DNA of 64,000 nucleotides from contig NZ_FNAD01000008.1 in assembly GCF_900101745.1 (NCBI RefSeq), forward strand, positions 124,001-188,000. The letters run 5' to 3'. Position numbers and translations under genes: made by a program. This document shows, in pieces, positions 17,088 through 25,664 of this stretch; position 1 is the first letter of the stretch, and each line of letters starts with the position of its first letter. The notes below the pieces were generated by a model that searched no databases, was not told the origin of the DNA, and was given only the letters and a program-made list of their open reading frames with translations. This DNA comes from Glycomyces harbinensis (GTDB lineage Bacteria > Actinomycetota > Actinomycetes > Mycobacteriales > Micromonosporaceae).

Positions 17088-17170
17088 TATACCATCCCTA
17101 ACCCCCACCCACCCGGGGACCGTGGTCTGCGGCGATCCTCTCCGGGGGGTCCGACAGGAATCGCCCCGGA
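17088..17170 (+). ncRNA. Conserved structured non-coding element, copy 1
   Basis: The first 31 bases from ATACCATCCC at 17089 match 29/31 to the element at 45710. A hairpin follows whose loop GGTCCGACAGGAAT (around 17149-17161) is conserved while its stem differs: TCCGGGG/CCCCGGA here, GCGCGG/CCGCGC in the other copy. Such compensatory change suggests a functional RNA. It lies between the subtilisin terminator and the GH43 promoter, so it may be a free-standing small RNA or a leader from a more distal start. It does not match any riboswitch class known to the annotator. Confidence 0.45.
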
Positions 17171-17203
17171 TTGCCAGGGCCGGTGGAGGATTCACCCGAT
17201 CGA

Positions 17204-17232
17204 TTGACCTCCTGTCATGTTTCCGTTAACAT
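17204..17232 (+). promoter_or_regulatory. Promoter of the secreted GH43 gene
   Basis: TTGACC (17204-17209), a 17-base spacer and TAACAT (17227-17232) precede ATG 17276, which has GGAGG 10 bases upstream. The promoter lies downstream of the conserved element at 17088. Confidence 0.65.
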
Positions 17233-17275
17233 CGACCCGTCTCAATCCATCGATTCTTGGACAAGGAGGTCCAGC

Positions 17276-18361
17276 ATGAAACGAAAGCGCACCTCCCTCA
17301 TCGCCGCGCTCGCGGCGGCCGGCATCGCCGCCGCGAGCCTGACGGCGCTTTCGGCGAACGCGTTCGCCGACCCGGGCCGCGGAGGCGGCCACGGGCACGG
17401 ACACGGCCATGGGCACGGCAACGGCCACGCCGAGCAGACCTGCGTCGCCGATGCGCCCGGCACCCTCGGCGGCGACCTCGGCGCCCACGACCCCGGCCTG
17501 TTCGCCCCCTGCGAAGAGGGCGAGCCCTGGTACGTCTTCGCCACCGGCTACGGCCCGCTCGGCGAAGGCAACGTCACCATCCGCACCTCCACCGACGACG
17601 GCGCCACATGGTCGTATGTGGACACCGTCTGGGACGTCAAGCCCGACTGGCTCACCGAGGCCGTCCCGGGCGTCGACAACCTCTGGGCGCCCGAGATCTT
17701 CCACGACGCCGACGAAGGGCGCTACTACCTCTACTACTCGGCCTCGACGTTCGGCAACCAGCGCTCGGTCATCGGCCTCGCCACCAACACGACCCTCGAC
17801 CCGTCCGAGGACGGCTACGAGTGGGTCGACGAGGGCCAGGTCTGGGAGTCGAACGCCGGCGACCCGTACAACGCGATCGACCCCACCGTTCTGGAGGCCG
17901 CCGGGCGCCACTACATGGCCTACGGCTCCTGGTGGCAGGGCATCTACATGCTCGAACTCGACTGGCCCTCGGGCGAAGTGAAGTCGGGCGCGAGCCCGGT
18001 GCACGTCGCCGGCCGCGGCGGCGCGGGCATCGAGGCGCCCTCGCTGGTCGAGCACGGCGGCTACTACTACCTCTTCACCTCGTGGGACGCCTGCTGCGCG
18101 GGCGCCGACTCGACCTACAACATCCGCGTCGGCCGCTCTACCTCCCCGACCGGCCCGTTCACCGACGCCGACGGCGTCGCCCTCACCGACGGCGGCGGCA
18201 CCCTCGTGCTCGGCGCCCACGGCGACTACGTGGCGACCGGCGGCCAGTCGATCGCCAACGGGCTCATGGCCTACCACTCCTACCACGAGGACGGCCACTT
18301 CGACCTCGGCATCGAGGCCGTCGAGTGGCAGTCCGGCTGGCCCGTCCTCGACGGGAGCTGA
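17276..18361 (+). CDS. Secreted GH43 endo-arabinanase-like hydrolase
   Basis: 361 residues. Signal peptide 1-31 (cleavage near NAFA-D). The mature N-terminus is a Gly-His repeat (HGHGHGHGHGNGHAEQ, residues 39-54). The five-bladed propeller has the GH43 triad: general base Asp72 (AHDPGLF), pKa modulator Asp202 (AIDPTV) and acid Glu252 (GIEAPSLV); NLWAPEIF (135-142) is also typical of endo-1,5-alpha-arabinanases. It would cut arabinan outside the cell. The next gene is convergent, with a strong terminator between. Confidence 0.9.
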   Translation: MKRKRTSLIAALAAAGIAAASLTALSANAFADPGRGGGHGHGHGHGHGNGHAEQTCVADAPGTLGGDLGAHDPGLFAPCEEGEPWYVFATGYGPLGEGNVTIRTSTDDGATWSYVDTVWDVKPDWLTEAVPGVDNLWAPEIFHDADEGRYYLYYSASTFGNQRSVIGLATNTTLDPSEDGYEWVDEGQVWESNAGDPYNAIDPTVLEAAGRHYMAYGSWWQGIYMLELDWPSGEVKSGASPVHVAGRGGAGIEAPSLVEHGGYYYLFTSWDACCAGADSTYNIRVGRSTSPTGPFTDADGVALTDGGGTLVLGAHGDYVATGGQSIANGLMAYHSYHEDGHFDLGIEAVEWQSGWPVLDGS

Positions 18362-18458
18362 CACACCGTCCGAGGCACCCCCGGCCGTCCGATGGGGACC
18401 GCATCACGGCCTGACGATTCAGTCCGGCGGGTCCGAAGCGCCTTCGGGCGGCGACGAA

Positions 18459-18494
18459 GCGGGGGCCGCGATCCTTTTGGATCGCGGCCCCCGC
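18459..18494. terminator. Bidirectional terminator between convergent genes
   Basis: GCGGGGGCCGCGATCC (18459-18474) pairs 16/16 with 18479-18494 over a TTTT loop. It serves the GH43 gene and the converging gene at 18518. Confidence 0.75.
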
Positions 18495-18517
18495 CGTTCG
18501 CTTCCGCCGAACGGCAC

Positions 18518-20278
18518 TCAGGCGTACGGGTCCTCGTCGATGTCGCGGATGCCCCAGATCTCCTGATCCTCCTCCAGCCAGTCGGAGTGCTCGCCCTCCG
18601 ACGGCTGGTCGCCGCCCATGCCGCGCCCGCCCCCGGCGCCGCCGCCCATCATGCCGCCCATGCCAGCTGCGGCGCCGCGTCCGCCCGAGCCCGAGCCGGC
18701 GCCCGAGCCGCCGCCCGCGCCCTCTCCGGTGGAGGAGGCCGCGCCGACCGGGAACGAGCCGCCGCCGCCGAGGGTCGAGCCGCTGGCCAGACCGCCGCCG
18801 GCGCCGCCCCCGCCCGGGGGCTCGAGGCCGCCGCCCGCGCCGCTGCCGCCTCCGGGCGGCTCGTCGCCGGCGTTGAACCCGTTCGAGCCCGCGTCGAGCC
18901 CCGAGTAGGAGCCGGCGAGCATGTCGCCGGCCTCGCGGAAGTTCGACGGGTTCGACGGGTGCGCCTCCGGCGTGAAGGTCCCCGCCGACTCCTCGGCGTT
19001 CTCCCACCGGTTGACGACGTCCTCGTTCGCGATCTGGGACCGCGAGTCGTAGTCCTCGACCCCGGCGTTGACGTCGGCGCTGATGTTGTTGTTCGCGTCC
19101 GCCTGCGCCCACAGCGCGGCCTGCTCGGGCGTGGTCGGCGGGTCGAGCTTCTTGCCCTTGTTGAGGTAGTACTCGGTCTGGTTCTCGACGTAGTCCGAGA
19201 CCTCGTCCACATAGTCCTTGTTGAAGCCGCCGAGCTCCAGCAGGGCCCCGATCAGGCCGCCGTCGTTGTCGCACCCGGCCGTGATCTGGCAGTCCCCGTT
19301 GGAGAACGGGGGCCGCACGTGCACGAACGGGTCGGTGTACAGCTGCTCCATGTCGGAGATCCAGTACAGCGGCGCGGGATACGGCAGCTCGCCCGAGTCC
19401 CCGCCCTGGAGCCCGTAGAACTCGTCGGCCTTCTGCTCCAGCAGGCCGACCGCGCCCGAGGACGTGTCGCCGATGTCGTCGCTCACGGTCGCGCAGTTGC
19501 CGATGACGATCTCGACCTGCTCGGCGAACGCGTCGAAGTCGGCGCCCTTCCAGTGCTCCGAGAGCGTCCGCAAGGAGGCCTTGAGGTTCGGGGCGATCCC
19601 GCTCTCGGGGTCGGCGTCGAAGTCCTCCTTGAAGGTCTGCCAGTGCGCGCTGACCTCCCTGAGCGCGTACTTGTCCGGCTCGTCGGGCCGCACCTCGTTC
19701 ACCAGCGTCCGGATGTCGTCCTGGCTCGGCGCCGGCGTGCCCGTGGTGACCACGGTGAGGCTCGCGACCTGCCCGGCGACCGGGATCGCCGAGACGAGCT
19801 TGATCCACGCGTCCTCGGCCGGGTTGTGGGTGTTCTGGCAGTTCGGGTCCGAGCAGGGGCGCCCGGACAGGAACAGCGCTTCGGCGTCGAGGCGCTGGTA
19901 CTCCACGACGGTGGAGTCGTCGGGCGCCGCGCCCTGCTCCCACTCCTCGCGCTCGTAGCGGTCGCGGCCGGCGCGGTCCTCGTCGTCGCGGTTGCGCCCG
20001 GCCTTGTCGTCGTCGTCCTCGTCGTCCGGCTCCTGCGACTCTTCGTCCTCGGACTCGTCGTCCGGGTCATCGTCGGACTCGTCGTCGGGGTCGTCGTCGG
20101 GGTCCTCGGTCTGGCCGTCGTCCTGGTCTTCAGGCTGGTCGTCGTCCTGGCCGTCCGGGTCGCCCTGGTCGGGGCCGTCGTCCTGGTCGTCCTGATCCTC
20201 GTCGGGTGCGTCGGTGCTGTCGACGGCGTCGTCGTCAGTGCGCTCAGGGTCCTGGGTGGGGGTCTGCGTCTCCGGCAT
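18518..20278 (-). CDS. Acidic/glycine-rich WXG-type T7SS substrate-like protein
   Basis: 586 residues from ATG 20278. Residues 1-95 are almost purely Asp/Glu/Gln/Pro with repeated DDESDDDPDDES-type units. The helical middle contains a WxG signature (LSEHWKGADFDAFAEQ, near residue 240). Residues 450-560 are Gly/Pro/Ser-rich (GGGSGAGGGLEPPGGGG). The C-terminus ends in a conserved-looking acidic-aromatic tail (DWLEEDQEIWGIRDIDEDPY). The plan fits PPE/EspA-like ESX substrates of actinomycetes. The small gene immediately upstream is a likely partner. Confidence 0.7.
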   Translation of the reverse strand: MPETQTPTQDPERTDDDAVDSTDAPDEDQDDQDDGPDQGDPDGQDDDQPEDQDDGQTEDPDDDPDDESDDDPDDESEDEESQEPDDEDDDDKAGRNRDDEDRAGRDRYEREEWEQGAAPDDSTVVEYQRLDAEALFLSGRPCSDPNCQNTHNPAEDAWIKLVSAIPVAGQVASLTVVTTGTPAPSQDDIRTLVNEVRPDEPDKYALREVSAHWQTFKEDFDADPESGIAPNLKASLRTLSEHWKGADFDAFAEQVEIVIGNCATVSDDIGDTSSGAVGLLEQKADEFYGLQGGDSGELPYPAPLYWISDMEQLYTDPFVHVRPPFSNGDCQITAGCDNDGGLIGALLELGGFNKDYVDEVSDYVENQTEYYLNKGKKLDPPTTPEQAALWAQADANNNISADVNAGVEDYDSRSQIANEDVVNRWENAEESAGTFTPEAHPSNPSNFREAGDMLAGSYSGLDAGSNGFNAGDEPPGGGSGAGGGLEPPGGGGAGGGLASGSTLGGGGSFPVGAASSTGEGAGGGSGAGSGSGGRGAAAGMGGMMGGGAGGGRGMGGDQPSEGEHSDWLEEDQEIWGIRDIDEDPYA

Positions 20279-20283
20279 GGCGA

Positions 20284-20601
20284 TCAGTCCTTGGTTCGCG
20301 ACAGGTAGGCGGCGGACTCGTCGTCGGTCTCGACGGCGCGCTCGGCGACGCCGTCGACGGTGGCGATGATGCCGGCCAGGTCGGCTCGTAGATCCTGGAG
20401 GTTGGTCCAGGTCAGGCGGTGGAACTCGCGATACGCCTCGCGTGCGGACACGGCGCTGTCGAGCAGGCCGAACCCGGGCTCGACGCCCAGTTCGTTGCCG
20501 TGGCGCAGCCGTTCGATGAGCGTATCGAGATGGTCCAAGCGGCCCTGGGCGACTTCGCGGAACTCGGCGAGGGCTTCGGCGTCGACAGCGCGATCGGACA
20601 C
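20284..20601 (-). CDS. Small helical ESX-associated (EspC/WXG100-like) protein
   Basis: 105 residues from GTG 20601, with GGAG 12 bases upstream. It is all-helical without Cys: AEFREVAQGRLDHLDTLIERLRHG, a Gly-containing turn, then SAREAYREFHRLTWTNLQ. It sits 5 bases before the large WXG-type gene, the usual place for an EspC-like heterodimer partner. Export and partnership are inferred from context. Confidence 0.65.
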   Translation of the reverse strand: MSDRAVDAEALAEFREVAQGRLDHLDTLIERLRHGNELGVEPGFGLLDSAVSAREAYREFHRLTWTNLQDLRADLAGIIATVDGVAERAVETDDESAAYLSRTKD

Positions 20602-20836
20602 GGGGTCACACTCCAAAATGGCGAGAGGATGGGGGTCCAAAGCGAACTCAATTCTATCCACCCTGCGCAACCCCATGGGTACGGAGAGTTGTCACATTTG
20701 TCCGGTTAGGACTGAATATCCGATGGGTATAAGATGGTAAACATTCCTTATCCGATCGGTGTCCGCGACTCGATTCCGGCACAATGATCGACTGCAATCC
20801 CTGTAAGAACACAAGTCGCTCTGTCAACTTTGGAAA

Positions 20837-20867
20837 CAAAAAAGGATGGGCCCTTTCGGACCCATCC
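20837..20867 (-). terminator. Intrinsic terminator of glnR
   Basis: Read on the minus strand, GGATGGG and CCCATCC arms (20844-20867) are followed by TTTTTT (20838-20843), a classical intrinsic terminator. It lies 27 bases past the glnR stop. The rest of the gap 20602-20893 is AT-rich promoter-like sequence for the minus-strand pair. Confidence 0.75.
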
Positions 20868-20893
20868 CTTGCGTCACTCCAATGCGCGAACGA

Positions 20894-21616
20894 CTACGCG
20901 TCGACCCTCTCGGGGACCGGCTCGGTCTCGCGCACGTGGTCCTGCGGCGGCGCCACGAACTTGTAGCCGACCTGGCGCACGGTGCCGATCATCGACTCGT
21001 ACTCGCTGCCGAGCTTGGCCCGCAGCCGCCGCACGTGGACGTCCACGGTGCGGGTCCCGCCGAAGTAGTCGTAGCCCCACACCTCCCGCAGCAGCTGCTC
21101 GCGGGTGAAGACGCGCCCGGGGTGCTGGGCCAGGAACCGCAGCAGCTCGAACTCCTTGTACGTGAGGTCGAGCGGGGTGCCCTTGAGCTTCGCCGCGTAC
21201 GTGTCGGGGTCGACCGTGAGGTCGCCGGCGCGGATCACGGCCGGGCCCGCGGCCGTGGCCGCGTTCGGCTTGCCCGTGGCCAGGCGCAGGCGCGCCTCGA
21301 CCTCGGCCGGGCCCGAGGAGGCGAGCAGGAAGTCGTCGACGCCCCAGTCGGCCTGGAGCGCGGCCAGACCCGCCTCGGTGACGATGGCGAACAGGGGGAC
21401 GGTCAGGCCGGTGGCCTGGAGGACGCGGCAGGTGGCGCGCGCGTCGGCCAGGTCCGAACGGGCGTCGACCATGACCGCGTCAGGACTCGGGCCGCTCAGC
21501 AGGGCCCGCACGTCACGGCCCGCGTAGCGCGAGCGGTGCGGCAGGAGCTCCAGGGACGGCAGGATCGACTCAGGGGACTCCGGAACGGGGTTGGAAGTGA
21601 GGATCAGGATTTCCAC
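20894..21616 (-). CDS. glnR: GlnR-type orphan response regulator of nitrogen metabolism
   Basis: 240 residues from GTG 21616 (GGAGGA upstream). The receiver domain has the GlnR features [13 protein letters not shown] and [23 protein letters not shown], a conserved segment in this family, and lacks a normal phosphorylation pocket. The C-terminal OmpR wing-helix ([22 protein letters not shown] ... [22 protein letters not shown]) is nearly identical to Streptomyces GlnR from memory. GlnR activates glnA and amtB and other nitrogen genes. No kinase is adjacent, as expected. Own terminator downstream. Confidence 0.93.
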   Translation of the reverse strand: MEILILTSNPVPESPESILPSLELLPHRSRYAGRDVRALLSGPSPDAVMVDARSDLADARATCRVLQATGLTVPLFAIVTEAGLAALQADWGVDDFLLASSGPAEVEARLRLATGKPNAATAAGPAVIRAGDLTVDPDTYAAKLKGTPLDLTYKEFELLRFLAQHPGRVFTREQLLREVWGYDYFGGTRTVDVHVRRLRAKLGSEYESMIGTVRQVGYKFVAPPQDHVRETEPVPERVDA

Positions 21617-21998
21617 AGCAGTCCTCCGCTGGTAGGTGAGCACACGCGACTATCGCTCTTCCCGGCTTCGGCGACGGGCGGGCTTACATGCGGTAGGTGG
21701 AGTCCTGGCCAAGTGTAAACGGTCACCACTTAAAAGACCAGCGTCACCGCGGCGAAACCTCACCATGCGAGACGGCCCGATGCAGGATGTGGGACAAGCG
21801 CCGTTCACCGAATCGACACGAAGTGCTCATGTGCGCCGTCTTTTCGCCACGGCCCGAACCGATCGACGGGCGCCGATGCCCTTCCCCGCGCTCAGCGGCG
21901 CCGCGACCGGTGCGGCCGTCCGGGCGGTCCGGCCGACACCCCGCGCACGCCCCATCGAAGGTGAACAGTGCACAGAGGGCTTGCCGTAGGCTGTGCTC

Positions 21999-23024
21999 GT
22001 GTCGTACAGCCGACCCGACGAGACCTGGGGCTACGAACCCGAGGCGCCGGCGCCTTCCGAGGACCCCGCCTGGGGCGCGACCCTCCCCGAGACCGAGCCC
22101 GCCCGCACCGAGCGCCGGCGGGCCGCCGGCGCGCACCCCCGCGCCGGCGCGGACACGGGCTCCTACCGCACCACCGGGCCCGACGGGCGCGAGGACCACA
22201 CCCTCCCGCCGCCCAGTCCTCCGCTGCTGCACCGGCTTCCGGCCCTCGCGGTCACGATCGTCATCAGCGCCGGGCTCGTGCTCGGCGCCCAGATGGAGCG
22301 GCCGGTGTACGCCGCGGGGATCGCGGTGCTCCAGATCGCGACGGTCGCGCTCGTGACGTGGGTGCGGAAGGTCCAGGGCGCCTGGGTGACCCTCGCGGTC
22401 GCCTCGGGCCTGGCGCTCGCCGCGGACGCGGCGGCGGTCATGTGGACGCCGGTGTCGCTGCTGCCGATCACGGTGCTGCTGGCGCTGGCGTTCGTGGCGG
22501 CCGTGGTGGGCCAGCTGCTGCGCCGCGAGCATTCGGGGGCGACCGAGAGCCTCGGGTTCACGATGCTCCTGTGCGTCGCGGTGTGCGGGTACACCTGCTT
22601 CATCGCGCTGTCGCGCCTGGGTTCGGCGCCGCCGGCGATGTACTCGGCGGTGGTCGCGGCCGGGACGGCGATCCTGGCGGCCCGCGCGGTCGACCTGGTC
22701 ATGCCCGATCCGCGCATCAACCGGCAGGTCACGCGGGGCGCGTTCGGGATCGTCATCGGCACGATGTGCGGTACGGCCTCGGCGGCGTACGCCGGGCTGG
22801 TCATCGAGGGCCCGGACCCTTCGCACGCGGCGATCGGGGGCCTGCTGGTGGCGCTCATCGCGGTGCTGTCGGATCTGGCGTGCGGGTACATGTCGGCGTC
22901 GCGGCGCATCGACGGGGCCGGGACGGCGCCGAACCCGGTGGTGAACGCGGCGGGGCCGCTGCTGGCGTTCGCGGTGACGGGGCCGGTCGTGTACCTGTTG
23001 TCCGCGTATTACATGATCGACTGA
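21999..23024 (+). CDS. Polytopic membrane protein of unknown function
   Basis: TAGGCT (21987-21992) places the transcription start at or near GTG 21999, so a leaderless start there is preferred over GTG 21993. The 341-residue protein has an acidic Pro/Arg-rich cytoplasmic N-terminus (about 80 residues) and roughly eight membrane helices. It ends AFAVTGPVVYLLSAYYMID. It lies 46 bases before an LmeA-like gene, a pairing seen in actinomycetes, which suggests an envelope role. No motif for a specific transporter was seen. Confidence 0.8.
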   Translation: MSYSRPDETWGYEPEAPAPSEDPAWGATLPETEPARTERRRAAGAHPRAGADTGSYRTTGPDGREDHTLPPPSPPLLHRLPALAVTIVISAGLVLGAQMERPVYAAGIAVLQIATVALVTWVRKVQGAWVTLAVASGLALAADAAAVMWTPVSLLPITVLLALAFVAAVVGQLLRREHSGATESLGFTMLLCVAVCGYTCFIALSRLGSAPPAMYSAVVAAGTAILAARAVDLVMPDPRINRQVTRGAFGIVIGTMCGTASAAYAGLVIEGPDPSHAAIGGLLVALIAVLSDLACGYMSASRRIDGAGTAPNPVVNAAGPLLAFAVTGPVVYLLSAYYMID

Positions 23025-23070
23025 CACCTCCGCTGACGCCCCGTCCCCCGCTTTCCCTGGAGAACCCCTG

Positions 23071-23793
23071 GTGAAGATCTTCCGCCGCGTGCTCATCGTC
23101 CTGGTCATCGTCGTCGCCCTGGCCGCCTTGGGCGACCGGGTCGCGAACGCGCTCGCGGAGGGGCGCATCGCCGACGAGGTCGCCGCGACGGCCGCGGACA
23201 ACGGCGCCTACTCCGATCAGCGTCCGGAGGTGACCATCCACGGCTGGCCGTTCGCGACGCAGGCGTGGTCGGGCGAGTTCGAACAGATCGACATCGACCT
23301 GCGGGACGTGGGCGCCGAGGGCCTGGTGTTCCCGTCGCTGGCGATGGAGGCGCGCGACGTGGCCGCGGACTGGCGCGAGCTGGCGGACGGCGGCGACGCG
23401 GTCGCCGGGACCCTCGACGTGAGCGGGTCGATCTCGGTGGCGTCGATCGAGGCGCTGATGGCGGAGCAGACCGGTTTCGACCTCGCGATCGACGAGGAGG
23501 GGGTCGCGACGGTGACGAGCACCGAGGAGGTCGGCGGCGTCTCGGTGGACCTCCAGGCCACCGGTGCGATCGAGGTCGGCGAGGGCGAGCTGCGGTTCAC
23601 GCCGGACGCGGTCGAGTCGCTGACCTCGGGCCTGCCCGAGCAGATCCAGCCGCTCATCGACGACTACGCGGCCCAGCTGACCACCTCGGTGACGCTGCCG
23701 GAGCTGCCGTACGGGATCCAGCTGGTCGAGCTCGCGTTCGAGGGCGACGAGGTCGTCATCTCCGGTTCGGCCGAGGACGTCGTCCTGACCTGA
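23071..23793 (+). CDS. LmeA-family (DUF2993) phospholipid-binding protein
   Basis: 240 residues from GTG 23071. One N-terminal membrane helix or signal (ILVIVVALAALGDRVAN) is followed by a beta-rich lipid-binding domain with the DUF2993 features PEVTIHGWPFATQAWSGEF and LPYGIQLVELAFEGDEVVISG. In mycobacteria LmeA binds phosphatidylinositol in the periplasm and supports lipomannan elongation; the same role here is inferred. It is probably cotranscribed with the preceding membrane protein. Confidence 0.85.
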   Translation: MKIFRRVLIVLVIVVALAALGDRVANALAEGRIADEVAATAADNGAYSDQRPEVTIHGWPFATQAWSGEFEQIDIDLRDVGAEGLVFPSLAMEARDVAADWRELADGGDAVAGTLDVSGSISVASIEALMAEQTGFDLAIDEEGVATVTSTEEVGGVSVDLQATGAIEVGEGELRFTPDAVESLTSGLPEQIQPLIDDYAAQLTTSVTLPELPYGIQLVELAFEGDEVVISGSAEDVVLT

Positions 23794-23875
23794 CGGTCAC
23801 GCACGGTCCCCAGGAGTGTCCGCATCGCGAGAACGGGTGTGGATTCGGGCCGGGAAGTCTGCTAGCGTTCTGCCC

Positions 23876-23953
23876 ATGCGCAAGCCGATGCTCACCAAGC
23901 GGCGCGCGATCGACTACTGCATGATCGCGACCACGCTCTGTCGAATGCCCTAG
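23876..23953 (+). CDS. Cys-rich leader peptide (Ms5788A-type), 25 residues
   Basis: ATG 23876 to TAG 23951-23953 encodes a short peptide with KRRAIDYCMIATTLCRMP. The KRRAxDxC..AT..CR pattern is that of the actinobacterial Cys leader peptides upstream of sulfurtransferase genes. TAGCGT (about 23862-23867) makes the leader mRNA nearly leaderless. Cys codons 15 and 22 lie near the end, so ribosome stalling at low cysteine could control the sulfurtransferase operon that starts 272 bases downstream. Confidence 0.75.
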   Translation: MRKPMLTKRRAIDYCMIATTLCRMP

Positions 23954-24225
23954 GCGACTCGCCCGGCCCACACGGCCCGGAGACAGTCGCCGCATTGCGG
24001 CCCAGCGTGCGCGAACTCAAGAGCAAGACCTCCCGGATTCATCGATCCTCATCGCCTTCTGACGCGATGCGAACCGGGACGTCGTATCGGCTGACAAGTT
24101 CGGGACCTTCCTCCCTGAACGAATCCTGCTCAGCTGCGACATCGCAGCGACCGCACCGCTCCACCCTGGGCACGCTCCGGAACAGAACCCAAGTCATTCC
24201 TTTTAACGTTCAGGAGAGAACTGCC

Positions 24226-25077
24226 ATGGCTCGCGAAGACGTGCTGGTCACCGCCGATTGGGCGGAAGAGAACCTCGACACCCCCGGGGTGGTGTTCGTC
24301 GAAGTCGACGAGGACACCTCCGCCTACGACAGCGGCCACATCAAGGGCGCCGTCAAGATCGACTGGAAGGACGACCTCCAGGACCCGGTCCGCCGCGACT
24401 TCGTGAACCAGGAGCAGTTCTCGCAGCTCCTGTCCGAGCGCGGCATCGGCAACGACGACACGGTCGTCCTCTACGGCGGGAACAACAACTGGTTCGCGGC
24501 CTACGCGTACTGGTACTTCAAGCTGTACGGCCACTCGAGCGTGAAGCTCCTCGACGGCGGCCGCAAGAAGTGGGAGCTCGACGCCCGCGAGGTCGTCACC
24601 GAGGTCCCGAACCGCCCGGCCACGAGCTATGTCGCCGGCCCGCTCGACTGGAGCCTGCGCGCCAAGCGCGACGAGGCCGAGGCCGCGATCGGCGTCAAGA
24701 ACCTCATCGACGTGCGCTCCCCCGACGAGTACGCCGGCCGCCTCCTGGCCCCGGCGCACCTGCCGCAGGAGCAGTCCCAGCGCGCCGGCCACATCCCGAC
24801 CGCGCTGAGCGTGCCGTGGAGCAAGGCCGCGAACGAGGACGGCACGTTCAAGTCCGAGGCCGAGCTGCGCGAGCTCTACGTCGACGAGGCGGGCCTGGAC
24901 GAGTCCAAGCCGACGATCGCCTACTGCCGCATCGGCGAGCGCTCCAGCCACACCTGGTTCGCGCTCCGCGAGCTCCTCGGCTACGAGGACGTCAAGAACT
25001 ACGACGGCTCCTGGACCGAGTACGGCTCGCTGGTCGGCGTGCCGATCGCGCTCGGCGACGAGCCCGGCACCAAGTAG
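24226..25077 (+). CDS. cysA: Thiosulfate sulfurtransferase (two-domain rhodanese)
   Basis: 283 residues from ATG 24226, with AGGAGAG upstream. Two rhodanese domains: an inactive N-terminal one (about 1-125) and a catalytic C-terminal one with active-site Cys234 in YCRIGERSSHTWF. It transfers sulfane sulfur from thiosulfate to cyanide or thiols. Mycobacterial CysA/SseA homologues have the same length and the same downstream DUF1416 gene. Expression is probably controlled by the Cys leader peptide at 23876. Confidence 0.92.
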   Translation: MAREDVLVTADWAEENLDTPGVVFVEVDEDTSAYDSGHIKGAVKIDWKDDLQDPVRRDFVNQEQFSQLLSERGIGNDDTVVLYGGNNNWFAAYAYWYFKLYGHSSVKLLDGGRKKWELDAREVVTEVPNRPATSYVAGPLDWSLRAKRDEAEAAIGVKNLIDVRSPDEYAGRLLAPAHLPQEQSQRAGHIPTALSVPWSKAANEDGTFKSEAELRELYVDEAGLDESKPTIAYCRIGERSSHTWFALRELLGYEDVKNYDGSWTEYGSLVGVPIALGDEPGTK

Positions 25078-25107
25078 CACCGGCGACGGTACGGAAAGGA
25101 ACACCTC

Positions 25108-25419
25108 ATGTCTGACAGCTGCGCTGCACCCGATCAGGACGCGGCCCTGCCGGCGTCGGTCGACCTCGAGAAGGAGACCGTGCTCACCGGCACGGTCGTC
25201 AACGACGAGGGCGAGCTGGTCCAGGGGGCGTACGTGCGCCTCCTCGACGGCACCGGCGAGTTCACCGCCGAGGTCGTGACCGGCGAGGGCGGGCAGTTCC
25301 GCTTCTTCGCCGCACCCGGGAAGTGGACGCTGCGCGCGCTCTCGCGCTACGGCGACGCGACCGGTGAAGTCGAGGCCGCGCGCGGCCTCAACGAGACCAG
25401 CCTGGCCGTCAGCCGTTAA
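25108..25419 (+). CDS. DUF1416 domain protein
   Basis: 103 residues from ATG 25108, 30 bases after the sulfurtransferase gene with AAGGAA upstream. A Cys near the N-terminus (DSCAAP) precedes a transthyretin/carboxypeptidase-regulatory-like beta sandwich (VLTGTVVNDEGELVQGAYVRLLDGTGEF). The family almost always follows this sulfurtransferase in actinomycetes and may accept or carry the sulfur; that role is inferred. Confidence 0.88.
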   Translation: MSDSCAAPDQDAALPASVDLEKETVLTGTVVNDEGELVQGAYVRLLDGTGEFTAEVVTGEGGQFRFFAAPGKWTLRALSRYGDATGEVEAARGLNETSLAVSR

Positions 25420-25487
25420 CGCCTGCCGGTGCCTTCGCACCGGCGCTGAGACCGACCGGGGCGATTCAGCTCGTATCCCAGTCTGAA

Positions 25488-25518
25488 GGGCGGGGCCGCA
25501 GATGCGGCCCCGCCCTTT
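25488..25518 (+). terminator. Terminator of the sulfurtransferase operon
   Basis: GGGCGGGGCCGC pairs 12/12 with GCGGCCCCGCCC over a 4-base loop, followed by TTT. The rest of the gap 25420-25664 shows nothing more. Confidence 0.75.
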
Positions 25519-25664
25519 GCCTTGGCTCCGAACGGGGGAAGGGGCCCCTCCCCCTCCCCGCCCACCCCGGTGCAGGCCGTCGTCGGCGCAGCCGTTCGCG
25601 GCCACTCGCAGCTGCCCGATCGGCGCTCCTCCGCCGGCCGGAGGGGCGATGCCGATGCGGTGCT

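Noticed and set aside
17088-17170. ydaO-type c-di-AMP riboswitch
   Set aside because: A CGACAG stretch resembles part of the motif, but the other conserved blocks of that class are missing in both copies.
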